A DNA stretch of 64,000 nucleotides from Onchocerca volvulus (taxonomy: Eukaryota > Nematoda > Chromadorea > Rhabditida > Onchocercidae): positions 22,392,824 through 22,456,823 of the forward strand of contig HG738138.1 of NCBI GenBank assembly GCA_000499405.2. The letters run 5' to 3'. Under the pieces are notes generated by a model that had not been told where the DNA came from, made no database searches, and saw only the letters and a program-made list of their open reading frames with translations. Shown piece by piece: positions 12,402 through 26,000 of this stretch. How positions within the stretch are numbered: position 1 is the stretch's first letter; each line of letters opens with the position of its first letter. Made by a program: the position numbers and the translations under genes.

Positions 12402-15400
12402 TTAAATTTTCGGAAGTATGATGCCTTTTTCTTCACATAACCTTTCAGTTAATTGCCAGAGATTTTCTTGCTGCTTCTCATCCACTGAATCTTTGAATAA
12501 TTTGGTGATACGCTTACAGTTATTGTCATAGTAAGCACCACTGGCTGTAACGCTATCAGATGTACACAAAAAGACGCAAACTCGAGAACCTTCACGAACA
12601 GGAGCTCCACTATAACCGCCAGCTCTGAAATTTATTGAAATTTCTATTCAGACTTTGCCCAAGTTATATAAGAGATCGAAGATGAAATTAACTTTTAATT
12701 TACGATTGAAAATAATTCAAATAAATGTGTATGAAATTTCTCAAAGGCTTTAAAATAAGAAACATTTCTGGTCTGAACGTTAGCACAATTTCTTAAAAAA
12801 GTCCATCATTGGTCACTACCAAATTCAATATTTCAAAAGTAGTTTTTTAATTCAAACACTTAGCAATATTAATTTTCCAAAGATAATTTTGTAGCTTTGT
12901 AGCTGAAAAAGTTGATAATGTCAAAAATTTCCATTAAGCATGACGTCCTTTTCAACTGACCGCAGAAGTTTTGTTTCGATGACACCTGGTTCCAGAACAT
13001 TACAAATAACTCCAGATCCACTGAACAAACGAGCCAACTTGAAAGTCATTAAGTGAATCATAAGCTTTGTACGTGAGTACTGTGTGTACTTCTCATAATT
13101 TTTTGAACTTTGCAAATCTGACCAATCTAGGGGATACCTGAAAATATGCACTTTATTGCAGAAAAACTCCCTTAAATTACGACTTTCATCTATGTTCCTC
13201 GAATCCAGAAACGAATCATAAGCATAAGAATTACGAGATTATCATATATGTCTGAATATCATCATCTTATCGCATATTAAGCTCCGCTATCATTTGATGC
13301 TAGGTTTGGAATGCAGAGTTATCATTCATACATTAGTTTCGCATCCTATTGCCTTAAAATTCCAGAAAGATGCCAACACTATCTCGAGATTTTTATCCAG
13401 AAACCCTATTTTTACTTACACTCTATTCAAATATTGAGAAACCAAACAGAAAAAACAAACCATTCGTAGCAAATGCTGCTTACAAGAACCAATCGAGACG
13501 GGACATTGTTTTTCAGCAGAGTGAACAGCGACCTCGACAGAATATAATGCGCAAGGTAATTCACCTATGAAGAACCAAAGTAATTTTACTTTTTTTTCAT
13601 CTACTTAATATGTCTCTTACTTCAAGCAAAACTAGACTAATTTGACTTTATCAGTGCTAAAGAACCACTTGTATAGCACAACACCGGAAATTAAAATTAA
13701 TAAATTTTTATCGGAATCAAAAAAATAATTTAGATCTTGTCATTAATTTCCAATATGGTGAGATTCCTTTGGAAAAACCGAGTAACCACTGACATGCATT
13801 TTATATAATATATCAATATAAAAAATAGTAAGCATGAAAGATCCAAGAGTAAACTGATATCAAACATCAATATTTAAAAACAAAGTTACAATCATTCTCG
13901 AATCATTTCAGAATGAATAAAAGAAATGAAGAACTTCCTTAGAGTGCACCCAAAATCATGACAAGGATGAAATGTCATGTTGTTCAGTTGTGATAAAACA
14001 AATAATGTTCACTTAGTGATGAAAATTCCTCTCAGTATTCTCAGTGATAACGAAACTATAAAATTAATTTTCATAAAAATTCTGCCATAGTAGAGAAACT
14101 TAGATGGAAAAGCCACTTTTTTTCGCATGAAAAATGAACAAGTTCGCGAATTGGATTTATTCACTTTTCATGTATAATATTTCAAAATCATTTTTTCCAT
14201 TCTTTTCAGAATTTTATCCCATACCAGAAATTCCAATGAAAATTCCAATGAAATCACATCTATAATTTATGATAGTCATATTCCTTCGTTAGCAATATAT
14301 AAGCAAGAGTGAAAGACAAGAAAATTATGAGATCACGAAGTGAAAATGGAAGGCATCTTGGAAAAGCACGACAAAACAATAATTCCATTAAATTTTTAAA
14401 ATTATTTAAATTGCTTCTTTTGAAACTACTTGTACTCTCAAAATGCTCAAAAAATGGCTAAACTCTGAAAAATTCCCGGATACATATAAGTGATTTAACT
14501 AAATGAAATAAAGACGAAAGCCAAACTTCGACAAATTTTCACGACTAAAACAAATTTTGTCGTACTATTGAAGGAACAAAAACTGAAAATAAATTCTATT
14601 TATAAAAACCCGCAAAAATAATGTAATGAAAGTGAAAAAAAAACAAAAAAATACATTGATGAGGTGAAATTTGAAACTCTTAATAGAAGCATCACATTGC
14701 TAATCGGTCGTGTTATTTTAATATATTCATCATTGATTCTCGTAGGAATTGATCCAGTGAACATCATTGGTCATACAATTTGTAGAAATAGGTGAATTAG
14801 AATTTAGATAATCTTTACACAACTGTTCACTCATTTCCCATAATTTCTGCTGTAGTCGCTCATCAGTAGCATCCGAACTACTGCGCGTCTGCTTTCCATG
14901 GCAATCAAAATATTTGCCACTAACATTTTCGAATGCAGGAGATTCAATCAATGTTAACAATGTGCCAATACCACTAGTTAACACCAGTGCTGTATCAGAG
15001 GATGATAGTGATGTACTCCGTGATCTGAAAGTTGTTGAACGTGTTGCTTCATATTTAATATTAGTGATTATCGAAAATGTACAATGAACCAACATTTCTA
15101 TAATATCTCTTTTTCTGTACTGATTCTTTTTTCTTTATGCTTTATAACTAGATAAGTTTGACTAAATAAAACCTGATCAAAACTAATTAATTAAAAAAAA
15201 AAAAACACTATTTATCAAATTATTTGCTTACTCATTCATCTATCCATTCATACTTCCTAGAATATTATATTTATCTAATCATTAGATTTCTAAAATTTGT
15301 GAATCCTTAAGTTCGAAATTCAACAATATCACACCTCCGATCCCGTGGCTCCATATTTCCCATATCGATAACATTAGAGGTAACCCGAAACTGACATCCT

Positions 15401-17735
15401 TGCCTGACCAAAAGACGATGAAGTGCAAACGATGTTAAATGATTCATTAATTTCGTTCTCGAAAACTGAAGGTACTTTTCATATTCCCGCTCAGCCATCA
15501 CATCCTCCCAATCAATTTTATGCCTAGAGAAAAACTTCCATAAAATTTAGCTTCAATTTTGCAACAGTTGAAAGAAATTGTGATTTATTTATATGACTTT
15601 TTTTCCGATTTCTTTTCCACTTCTCACTATTCCAACTCCTACTTTTCCGTACGTAATTCCCTTTCAAAAATGTCTTTACTTTTAATTTCTTCATCATTGA
15701 TTACCACTAATAATTAATAATATGGCATTTGATAAATCAGTGGAAAGAGTAAAAGAATAATCTCAAGCGACAAAAAGGAGGTAATAATAATTTGACCTAT
15801 TACATTAATTCAATCTTTCACTAACAATAGAAATACAGGAATAAATGGAATTCAAAAAAAAAAAAACTCACCAGCTATGAAGACTACTGCTGATGATAAT
15901 AACTCTTGAAGGCTGGTTTTCTTTTAATAGTGTAAGTAAACGATTTATGATAAAGAAATGTGCCAAATGATTAATCTGAAAGGCTTCAGTTGGAAAGACA
16001 AGAACAAGACAAAACAGACAACAAAGTATAATGGTAAAACGAATAGACAGAACAATTCGTAACTGAGAGATGACAAATTGAAAAAATTAATACATCAAAT
16101 ATATTACCATTACATCATATACATCAAATACATACATCATATGCGTTAATACATCAAATATATTTTTTATATTACAAGAAACTTGTGTCCATTCATACAC
16201 AACAGGAAATAATAAATACAGCGTGAGAGGTACATAATATGGAATGGAATTATAAAGTCCATTATATTGGTTCTTTAAACGAATCAAAAAAGCGATTCAA
16301 TTAAAACTACAGTTTTTTTGATACAAAATATTGAAAATTTAAAGTTAAAATACAATTGGAAAGGAATAAATAATAACAAACTATCTTTAAAAATCAAGAA
16401 TGTAAAGATGGAAAATATACGCGACATTCTAGTGCAGTGCATCCAGGAAAGCGAAACAATTATATAAGTTATAACATGGAAGCAATTTTTATTATGATCA
16501 TTAAATTTATTACTAATATGCCTTATCTTCAAAACTCTTCAAATTTTAAATCTTTTTAAAATCATTCAATGTTAAAAAAAGAAGCATTTTAAATTATAAG
16601 ATATTCGTTGTATTATAAGCTTTAATTTCAATTTTTGAGCATGTTTAGCAATAAATGCACTATCACAATGTAGTCAATCTAATCAAAGCGGGATATTCTG
16701 AAAGCCAATATGAAAATTCCACATTTCTTAAAAAAATTTCAAAATATTTTGAAGCACAGTAATGGAAGCTTACTTGAAAAGTTAATTCCAACCCATTTCG
16801 GCTTTCTGTTCTTTTAGGCAAGAGAACACCAGCGTTACACAATAGAACATTCAATCGCGGAAAGCGCTTTTCAACTTCTGTAGCCAAATTGGAAACCTGC
16901 CAAAACATAGCAGCAAAGATGAAATTAAGGAATGATTGCTTATAATGATAATAAAATTGAATGTTGCTTTAAAAGCAAAAATGGAAAAAAATTTAAGCAT
17001 GAAATCTCAAAGCAAACATAAATGAGGATTTTGAGACAATAAATTTAGTATAAATGAAAAATATGATTGGTGAATTCACTTCATTCAAATCTGAGAAATC
17101 GGCAACAACAAAATCAAGATTCGATTTATCCGGTAATTTGCCTTCACGCATGATGTAGTTAATGGTGGCTTCACATTTTTCAATACTTCTGCCATGCACA
17201 ATAACGAAGTTTTCCTTCTGAAAAGATTTGCATATCTTTATTTCAAGAATATCGCAATTAAAAAAAGATGTCTAGTTGGAAATTATATTAATAATCAGGT
17301 CAGAGATTAGTCAGAGATATTGGTTTATGAAATTATAATGTCGAAAATCATGCAGATCTAGTAAGTCTGATAATTTGATTGATTTCTACACATAAATTCG
17401 GCTTTCTCGCCCTAAAGAAATCAGAGGCCAATTATCATGCATATTTGGATGCGCTGCGGCTGCTTTTTTCTGTGAATCCAAAAAAGAAATCTATATAATT
17501 AACAGGAGATAACTTATTTCCGTGCGGGCTTGCACAGAAACTTATGCAAGCATTTTCGCTTCTGAAGGATTTCTGCAAATCCGCGACTTGATTGAGTATT
17601 TTGAAGTAAGGCGCAAATAAAACTCACATTTCGCACAGCCAATTCCAGAGCAGTTTGCCGACCAATGCCATCTGTTGAACCCGTAATAAGGACTGTCCTT
17701 TTGAAGGGATAATAATTTTCATTTCTCTCAGCCAT
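12402..17735 (-). CDS. Short-chain dehydrogenase (DHRSX/RDH-like), distal isoform B with full active site
   Basis: Classical SDR fold enzymes of this group use NAD(P)H on polyprenal or retinal-like lipids; the exact substrate is unknown. Shared exons: 17628-17735, 17080-17217, 16774-16896, 15872-15975. Isoform-specific exons: 12961-13137 and 12402-12624. Total 873 nt, 290 aa, all phases consistent. Seen: the nucleotide-binding TGSTDGIG (residues 18-25), CNAG (102-105, usually NNAG), SSS for the catalytic Ser (152-154), and YSRTK giving Y178-x3-K182. These are followed by VLEPGVIETKLL with the conserved Pro-Gly, then RAGGYSGAP and a basic/acidic tail ending in Ile. The donor of 12961-13137 (CG then GTCAGT) is in the phase that exon 12402-12624 needs. 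No separate N-terminal half exists between 13138 and 14729, so these exons need the shared 5' exons or are a remnant. Confidence 0.75.
14730..17735 (-). CDS. Short-chain dehydrogenase (DHRSX/RDH-like), proximal isoform A lacking the catalytic Tyr
   Basis: Uses the same four 5' exons as isoform B, then exons 15335-15523 and 14730-15024. Total 957 nt, 318 aa, phases consistent. The half-domain is clearly homologous to that of isoform B (both begin after W158 and share EKY, SRTKLM, N-V and a similar tail with LW near the end). It reads F178-S-R-T-K182, so the proton-donating Tyr of the SDR tetrad is Phe. The Pro-Gly motif is Met-Gly (NVIDMGNMEP). The tail contains SGIGTLLTLIESPAFENVSGKY in outline and RLQQKLWEMSEQL, close to the DHRSX C-terminus. 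The cofactor half is intact, so the product could fold and bind nucleotide but is predicted to be catalytically weak or inactive. The ATG at 17735 lies 1 nt after a T-tract and AG, a likely trans-splice site. Confidence 0.75.
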
Positions 17736-17888
17736 GCTAAAAAAAAAAAAAATAATAAAAAAATAATAGAAATCTGCTCTAAAAAATTTTTTTAAAATTT
17801 ATTAGAGCAGCTTTTGGTACATGTAATATCATCGCAAACAAAGACGAGAAATCTGACTAATTCATCCTTATTTATTGGTTATTCATCT

Positions 17889-18225
17889 GGATATTACATT
17901 TATTGGTTTGCCTTCGTATTTATTCATTTCTCCGGATGACTGATTTAGAAAGGACCAAGAAATTTTTCGTTGCTGCTCATTATTTTATTACTATTTATGA
18001 AGAAAAAAAAATTTGCTTATTAATTACAGTAATTGAATAGAAATAAAAACGATGAAGGATAATAGAAAAAATGGGTTCTATTCAATAAATTATCCTAGCT
18101 GAAAAAAAAAAAATTGTAGGCAACTATTTTTGGCAACAAATAATTTGTCGGTCCTTTCCAAAGTAATCATCCGAATAGATTAAATGCTAATAAATATAAA
18201 GATGAACCAATAAATGCAATATTCG
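17889..18225. repeat. Imperfect inverted repeat (fold-back element)
   Basis: The left arm 17889-17973 and the right arm 18133-18225 are reverse complements of each other at roughly 75-80% by eye. Shared blocks are ATATTNCATTTATTGGTT, TATTTATT, CGGATGA and GAAAGGACC. The spacer is about 160 nt and A-rich. It resembles an old fold-back or MITE-like element, about 150 bp upstream of the SDR start. No terminal target duplication was identified. Confidence 0.6.
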
Positions 18226-21200
18226 GGTGAGTTAACAAATGACGACGACCGAAAAACGACAAGACTGATATAAACAAGAAAAAAAATGTCCTTAAATGAG
18301 GATGATATGATGGTTATGGCGATTAATAAAACTCGTTGCTAGTTTAATTTTATTATGAATCATTCCATTTCCTTTCTCTATTATAATTTATCCCTAATAT
18401 CCCTATTATTCTTTCTTCCGAGCTCTTTAATTCGTTTTCTTTGACCCTTAACTTCTGCATCATTATTAAAATCATATTAATTAAACAAAAGCGAATTTAG
18501 AAAGAAAAGCATTGATGAGGACTGCATTGAATTTCGAATTTTTTCATGTGTCAAAGTTGCTGTTAATTAACAATCTTGACAGTGAGAAAATTTTTGCTTC
18601 CTGAGGAGGAGAAAGCCAACTTATCTCAGAGCAAAAAAAAAAAGTAAAGAAGTTGTAAAAATAAAAAAAGATGATAAAAACAGAAAATAACAAATACGAA
18701 GCAATAGAACTGGGAATTGCCTCTGCATAGTGTAGTGATCCTCCTTATATCAGTAGTTTAACAGTATATAAGAAATCGTATTATCACTGTAACAATCTGA
18801 ACAAATTTACTTCGCAAACAAACAAAAATAGCTCCAACCTTTATTGCTAATTATCACAATTCAGTAGTAGTAATTCTTCATTTTGATAAAATGAACGAAT
18901 ATACAGTAATAATCAACATGAAGTATGATAAAAACCAAAATGTATTCCGAAGATATTTCACTTCTTGTGTTGGTATTGTAAAAAATTATTTCAAATCGTA
19001 ATTTCATTAAATCAAAATTTAAAGCAACTTTTCTCATACCTTTCATATACAATTCTACTTTAAATCTCTGGTTTTATTCTTCTCCTTCCTGAAATCCTTT
19101 TGGCTATAGTGTTCTGGGTTAGTTTTGGCCTTCCTGAATTTTCAAATTTCCCGATTGAAAGAATCTCTCAGCAATGCTACATTAGAATTTAAAATTAAAG
19201 AAGATCTTTCATCTTACGCATACAACGCCGAGCCGCACTTTCCCGCAAAAAAAAACTTTATTTTGGAATTTTAAGGCAAAGGCTAGTTGCACTGGAAATT
19301 TCCCAGAAGTTGTGTGCTTGATTTTTCTCATTAGCGCTTGAAGTTTCGGGCTATCGGGGAAAAATCCGAAATATCTATTAGTTAAGTATTCTTTTCCAAA
19401 GTCCCAACAAATATGGCTAATCTCTTCAATCCGTATTGTGAACTTATAAATTCTTGAATATATAAATTCTTTCTGGATATTCATCGGTAAGATATTTGGC
19501 CAGTGTATGGGTAGCTATCTTTGGCCGAATTTAGAATAGAATAATGCTATATCGAAGCCAAGCAATGAGCAATTTGGGCTTACGATGTATAAAGATGTAA
19601 ATATATTTTATGTTAATGTTTAAATTGCGCATAGTTTATGCAGAATTTATTAAATTTGATGATTTCACTTAATCTCTTAATTTTTAAGTAGATTTTATAT
19701 CATGAATTTTGTTTTTGCTAAAGCAATTTTAGAATAATAATAAATAGTTAGCAGCAAATTACCTTCACTTTACGCTTTTAAACTATATTCTTCTCTTTTG
19801 AAGCAATATTTTAAAGCTCTGTTCCTCTCGTTTATGTCGAACAATGCATCTCGAAACAATTATTTCTACAATTCGCGTAAAATGATTCCGCAAATTCAAT
19901 GGATTTCAAATTAATTCGACAGTATCATAAAGACAATGATGAATTTGAATGTTGAATTAATTTTAAATCCATTGAATTGTGGAACTATTTCTGAGTAAAA
20001 TGCGGCTCAATGATTATGGTACTAATCAATCAAAATATTGCAGACATATGAAGTTTCATTTGTGGAAGAGGAAAGAGGGAAATCGACTAAAGTTAATTAA
20101 AATGGACATGCCGAGACTCATCGGAAAAAAGTTTGGGAATAAGTGTAAAAACGTAAATGATCTTTGTATTTTGAATGAAATATTGCCGTGGTATCAAAAT
20201 ATTTACATAGCACATTTTTTCGAAAAATGGGTTTTGCTGAAAGTTCGAATTATATATGATGTGAATGAAATACTCTAGAGAAATAGAGAAACCTTGTGTG
20301 AAATAGAAATCTTATGAAATACGGAAAAAATTAAAGAAAAAAGGGAAAGGAAGAGAATAAGATTTTCAAGTAAGAGAAAAAAACTAAAATTTTTTATAAA
20401 AATTGGAATTTAAAATAGTTGTCAGAATAAATGGAATTAATCAAAACAAGTCAAATAACTCCAGATTGATAACTTTCGACATCAAAATTTATGGCTTAAA
20501 TCAATAACTATGTAATTTCACTTAGCTTTTTTTCTTTTTACAACTCAAGTTATTTAGTTTATATTATGAATAGATAAAGAGGGAAAATCAATGCCAACCA
20601 TATGTTCGGAAGAATCTTGAATGGATCAATTGCAATTCTTTCCACCTTCTCTTTTAATCATTCATCGCTATCTTATCTTACCTTTCTCTTGACTGAGCTC
20701 TTATTTTCATTTGTTTTCCCTGCTCATGTTATGAAGAAAGGAAAAGATATAAAATAGCACTAATGTATACAAAAAAGCGAGAATAGCGATATTTTTAGGC
20801 CTATCTGGGGAAAGAGCTGTAAAGTTGGTAGCAAACAACTTTTTAAAATGAATATCTTCGAAATTTGAAGAATTGAAATTTTTAATTTACGTCACTTCAT
20901 CTATATAGGGATGAAAAAGTGCATTCCTCTTCATATGAGAGATGACTACAATTTGCATTCTTGAAGGATGAATTCTCAGTAAATTTACTTCATTTTCAGC
21001 TTTATACAAATTTACCATATATCAGCAAATTAACATCCGAAAAAATTGAAAAATATTTTTAACTTTATCGAAATGTCTAACAAACATACTTTAAGATAAA
21101 TTATTTGGAAGTTCAAAATTCGAATTCATAAGGCTGGAAGAAGAGAGATATGAGCTTAAAGAATTGAAGCGATAATATGTTGATTCCAGTCACTGAGCTG

Positions 21201-23064
21201 TAATTATTGATCTAATTAGCACTGGTTCAGCAGACTTTAATGGCAATGAGTTTTGGCAAGAAGCTATTATCGCTATTATTATTATTCGTTTCTACCATAC
21301 GATAATATTCATTCTTTGCCGGATATTCGCCCAATTTCATTTATTTATTATATGAATCTGAAGGAAATGTAGAATTTCCGTTCGATATTTGATCTTCAAA
21401 TAATTACAAAGCAGACAATTCTGTCCAAAATCAAATCTCAAATGAAAGAATTTATGATGTGATTGTGATTGGAAATGGCGTGTGCTATGTTTAATTTTGC
21501 AAAAAAAAAAAAAAAAAAAAAAAAAAAGAAAAACTGTAGCCTCCATTGTGGTACTAAAGATCTTTGTGATATGATAATTGATATAAATTTCGGAGTTTTC
21601 ACCTAAAAGGTGAAAAAACGCTGCTTTTTGCAATACATTTTATAATTCGTTGCCTAACGTTGATAAAATGTTAAGCAAGCCAAAGAAAAAAAATTAGAAA
21701 TCGATGATTTTAGAATTGTATAGGCCATAGCACAGGAATCATTCTTACTATCACAACTTTAAAGCAACTGCTTATTTCTTTCTTTTTTAAAAATGGAGGG
21801 CACTGGATAATAGATGTGTTTATGTTGCAAGTTTTGTTCCTTAATGGTTTTTGACTATAGTAATGCTAAAATTTTTTGGAGCAAATATCATAGAACATTA
21901 GAAGCTAAAGCAGTTTGTAATATAGACGTTGAACTTAAAGTAATAATAATATTTCGTAAAACAAAAGTTCAGATGAATAATTTAGAGAAAAAGTAAAATT
22001 ACTAGATAAGAAGGCGTTTAAGACAACTATCTAGTTTCAGAAAAGTAGAAGTAAAAAAAAAAAAAAAAAAAACAATCCAAAAAGGCAATTCATAAATTTT
22101 AAAAATTTCAGTAGAAGAACTTGGTTGAGAGGAATTTGATTTTGAGTAAAGAATATTACATTCGAGAAAAAACCTGATGATATTGTATTTTCATTCCATT
22201 TTTTTTATTTGTAAAGTAAAAAGAATAGAACTCCGTAAGAAAAATGCATTTCTGTAATGGTTAGCATCACACGCATAAGTAATACTATTGAGAATTACTT
22301 TTTTTTTTTTTGAAATTATTTCAACCACAGAGAATCAGTTTTTGATAGCAAAGCATATATGCGCTTAAATTTTAACTAAATTCATGTTTTTGATCGCAAA
22401 TAACTGCAACAGATTTTTGAAATCAGTTTAATTTAACCTAATGAGAAAGATCTTTTTTTTCATGTTTATTCATTTGTTACGTATGTTTATATTTAATTAA
22501 CATACGCAGAGAAATGAATAGATATGGATTTTTTGTACAAATAATTGTCGAAAACTTAATTATTTTAATTGGGAATTAGACACGAATATATATGTGTACC
22601 CATATACAAAGGTACATATATAATTATCGTTATTTTTCTTTCAATTAAATAAAATTAAATAAAAGTGATTGAGGAATCAGTCCATTGTTTTCTTCTTGAA
22701 AATATGATTTTTGTTTAATTTAAATAAATCCAACCAATGTACGAACAAGGATTATACATGTAATGGCCGCGTTTAATTTCGTAGTTACTACTTCACGTTG
22801 TAATTCTATTTTGTAAATTCTTCGCGATTATACGGGACTGCTATAAGTTAGATATTGGTTCGGGTTATCGTTATTTTTTTGTTGCATTTTTGAGATATTT
22901 TGAATTCAGGAATGAAATTATATTTTATGTAGTGAATTTTTTTGAAAACAAAGAGCCGTTTTCATTGAAAGTGATGTAATAGATCTAATTTTTTTGCAAT
23001 TTTTCGCATCTTTTATTGGATTAAGTTTATACGTTAACTTGAAAAAAACTTATTTCATCATTTC

Positions 23065-23066
23065 AG
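23065..23066 (+). other. Candidate trans-splice acceptor for CDK5RAP3
   Basis: CATCATTTCAG ends here, 30 nt before the ATG at 23096, with no upstream donor needed. A nematode spliced-leader acceptor is the simplest reading. Confidence 0.5.
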
Positions 23067-23095
23067 AGAATTTCCAATTCTTTCAAATAAAAAGT

Positions 23096-26000
23096 ATGAT
23101 GAATGAGAAGGACATACCGATCGATATACACTGTAGCAAACTTCTGGGTAAGTCAACTATCCGTATCATATCATCAAATATTGAATGAAAAGTTGATTCT
23201 GCTTTGATTCATTTTCGACAAAATGAATGAGTGCCACTGGGTATTATTTTAGACTGGTTAATCAGCCGGCGACACTGTAATAAGGATTGGCAAAAAAACG
23301 TAATGGTTATACGTGAAAAGATTAGTGCAGCGATTCAAGATATGCCGGAAGATGAGCGAATTGTAAAATTACTTCAGGGTTCCTGTAAGTATTCGAAAAA
23401 TGCATTTATTTTCAGATATATTGCATGTTGGACTGTTTTTGGAAGATTTCTGCATTTAAGCTATAAATCTCAATCAGCAATTTATAAGTTTTTTATACGA
23501 AATTTTCAGATATAAATTATTTTCATTGTGTTCAAATCATCGAAATTCTGAAAGATACGGAGAAGGGCACGAAGAATTTTTTGGGATATTATTCATCTCA
23601 GAGGATGAACGATTGGATGGTATGATATAGATAACATTATCTTGAAAAGAAACCCATAATCCTTTTCCTTTCATTAAAGGAAATGGGGCAAAGCACATAA
23701 TCCATATGAAATGGTTTAATCAGATGTAAAATGAGATTGGAAAAGGAAATGAAGTCGAAATGGGTTTACTAAAGCGAAGCTTTCAGGAAATCCAACAAAT
23801 GTATGAAAAAAAGAATATTCATTTGGCAGAAGCAGCTCAAATCCTTCAAAGGATGATTCAGTATGAGATCCCAGCTCTGAAAAAGCAAATTTCGAAAAGT
23901 GACCAAACAATTACCGTATTGTTTCAATCTGTTTCGATACTTCAAGTTAATAATTGTGCTTGTGCTGTGACTAAATACAATTTAAATTGTTTAGGACTGT
24001 ATGAAAAAAGAAAGAGATTATACGAAGCAAACAGTTGACAGCAAGAAACAATATGAGAAAGAACTGTTGAAATTGGGTATCGAAGGTATGGAAATGGAAA
24101 TTTTTAGTACATCATTCTTTTCAATATTGCTCCGTCATTTTTTTTTAATAATTCGAACATACTATCATTATACTTAATTTTTCATTTCTGGACAAAATTG
24201 CTGATTTCTTAGGTGTCCACTTAAAACGAGAAATACTGTCGCTATTGGCTGACTTACCATCTTTTTTGAACGAAATAACGAGATCCATATCATCTTTGGA
24301 TGAACCGCTTCAGTATTATGAACAGTTTCAGGCATATCTGCATCAGTAAGTCATCTTTGTAATCATTTTAAAAACAAGAAGAAAAAAAATTTTTAAAAAG
24401 AAATTTTGCAAAAATTCAAAAATATTAGTATTATTTAAAAACGATTGCTTTGATAATATGATCTGTCATAAAAGAAATTTACTGAACTGCATAGATTGAA
24501 TTAGCTTTTGCTGTCTAACTAATGCTTCTGATTGATATTTAATGTTATTTGGTTGAAAGTTATGTTATATTCTACTATTTCCTATTCATTTTTCATTTTT
24601 ATTCAGGAACGAGAGACCAAATACAGTTTTATTACCATTATGCCGTTTATTGATGGAAAAAGGTGCAGAAGTTACAGTTTACGAATGGAAGAATGGTGCG
24701 AAACCAGAACGCATTGAATTGCCTTCTTTGGACTCCTGGGCAAATGAGGTGTAGTTAATTTGCACTTTCAAGTCTCAATTCGTTTTCAGTTTAAGTTTAT
24801 TGGAAAAGATTTTATCAATTATCATTATTTTTGATTACATTTATAACAAAATGCGTTTTGGTTTTAATTAATTGCTCTTTCGAATGAAGATATTACATAT
24901 ATTATTAGGCAAATAGTGCTGAGGATGAAATAGATTTTGGCGACGATCTTATTATTCCTGATGATGAAATTGATTTTGGTGATAGTAAATTTCAAATTGA
25001 AATCGTTGGAGACGAAAAAGGTAAGTGAAGTTAAAGTAGTTTTATTGGTATTTTTTTTTGATTAAAAGTATGGAAAAATTTACATCTGTCAGCTTAGTTT
25101 ATTTTTGTAACTGTTCAATATCTTTTTATTTATAGGCATTGTTGATGATGGAATAGCTCGAGGCCCAGATGCACTAACGATACTGGAAAATCCGCAAACC
25201 AGGAATCTTATTTACTTCGAATTGAAAGAAGTGACTGCTATAATTATTTCATATTATTCTAATTCCGTTTTTTAGCTTTTCTACTTACGTTAAATATAAT
25301 TTGTTTTTTCTTTTCAGTTAACATCACCAAATGTTAATTTACTTTTTTATAGTTAGAAAAATTTTTGGTAATACGAAGAAAGGATGAAACCGTAGAAAGC
25401 ATGTCCGATATTTACATATTAGGTATGGAGGAACGTCCTGCAACGCTGAGGAAGGTATTTCCGCTTTTTTGCCTTTCTTTGCTTTTTTTCGTTTTGTATC
25501 TTTCATACTGTTGAGAATTCTTCAAGCAAAATAATTTTTTTTAAAGAAGAACATTGCGAATTTCAGTTACAATAATTTTAACAACTCGTAATTTTTATAG
25601 ATTACCGTAGAAAAAATTGATAAATGGTTGGCGCATGTGAACGAGATTATGAACAGATTAATTGATACTCAAAAAGCTCATTTATTTCGAATACGTTCCT
25701 CTCCTCAGTAAATTTTAAACAATCGCCTATTACCAAGTTTGATAATGAAATTTCCCTAATTTTTCTAATTGTAAAAGAATTAAAAAAAAAAAAAAAATGA
25801 TCACCAGTTCAGAAATTTTTGCACGAGAATTTGCGCTTGTTTAGCTTTTATTTTTGTTTTTATTGAAAACCATTTTTTCAATCTCATAGGTTTAAATCTT
25901 AAGTTCCCAATTTCAAAACTTGAAGAAGTGGAAACGTAGTTGTGTTAATTTTAGGTATATTGAAAAGCTGGTCGAAACTTTGGAACAAAAGCGTTCGTTA

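Larger units (their letters stand above)
17736..23095. other. Large intergenic region between divergent SDR and CDK5RAP3 genes
   Basis: About 5.4 kb with no exon I can support. It holds an imperfect fold-back repeat (17889-18225), several A-runs, and open frames at 19209-19484 (-) and 19979-20278 (+) that match no family I know and lack splice context. Promoters of the two flanking genes should be here. Confidence 0.55.

Noticed and set aside
13370..13570. 66-aa plus-strand frame inside the SDR gene
   Set aside because: It lies in an intron on the opposite strand and resembles no family; it is also not the missing N-terminal half of a second SDR.
19209..20278. Open frames of 91 aa (-) and 99 aa (+) in the large intergenic region
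   Set aside because: No recognisable domain, no acceptors or donors in the right phase, and no neighbouring exons; treated as chance.
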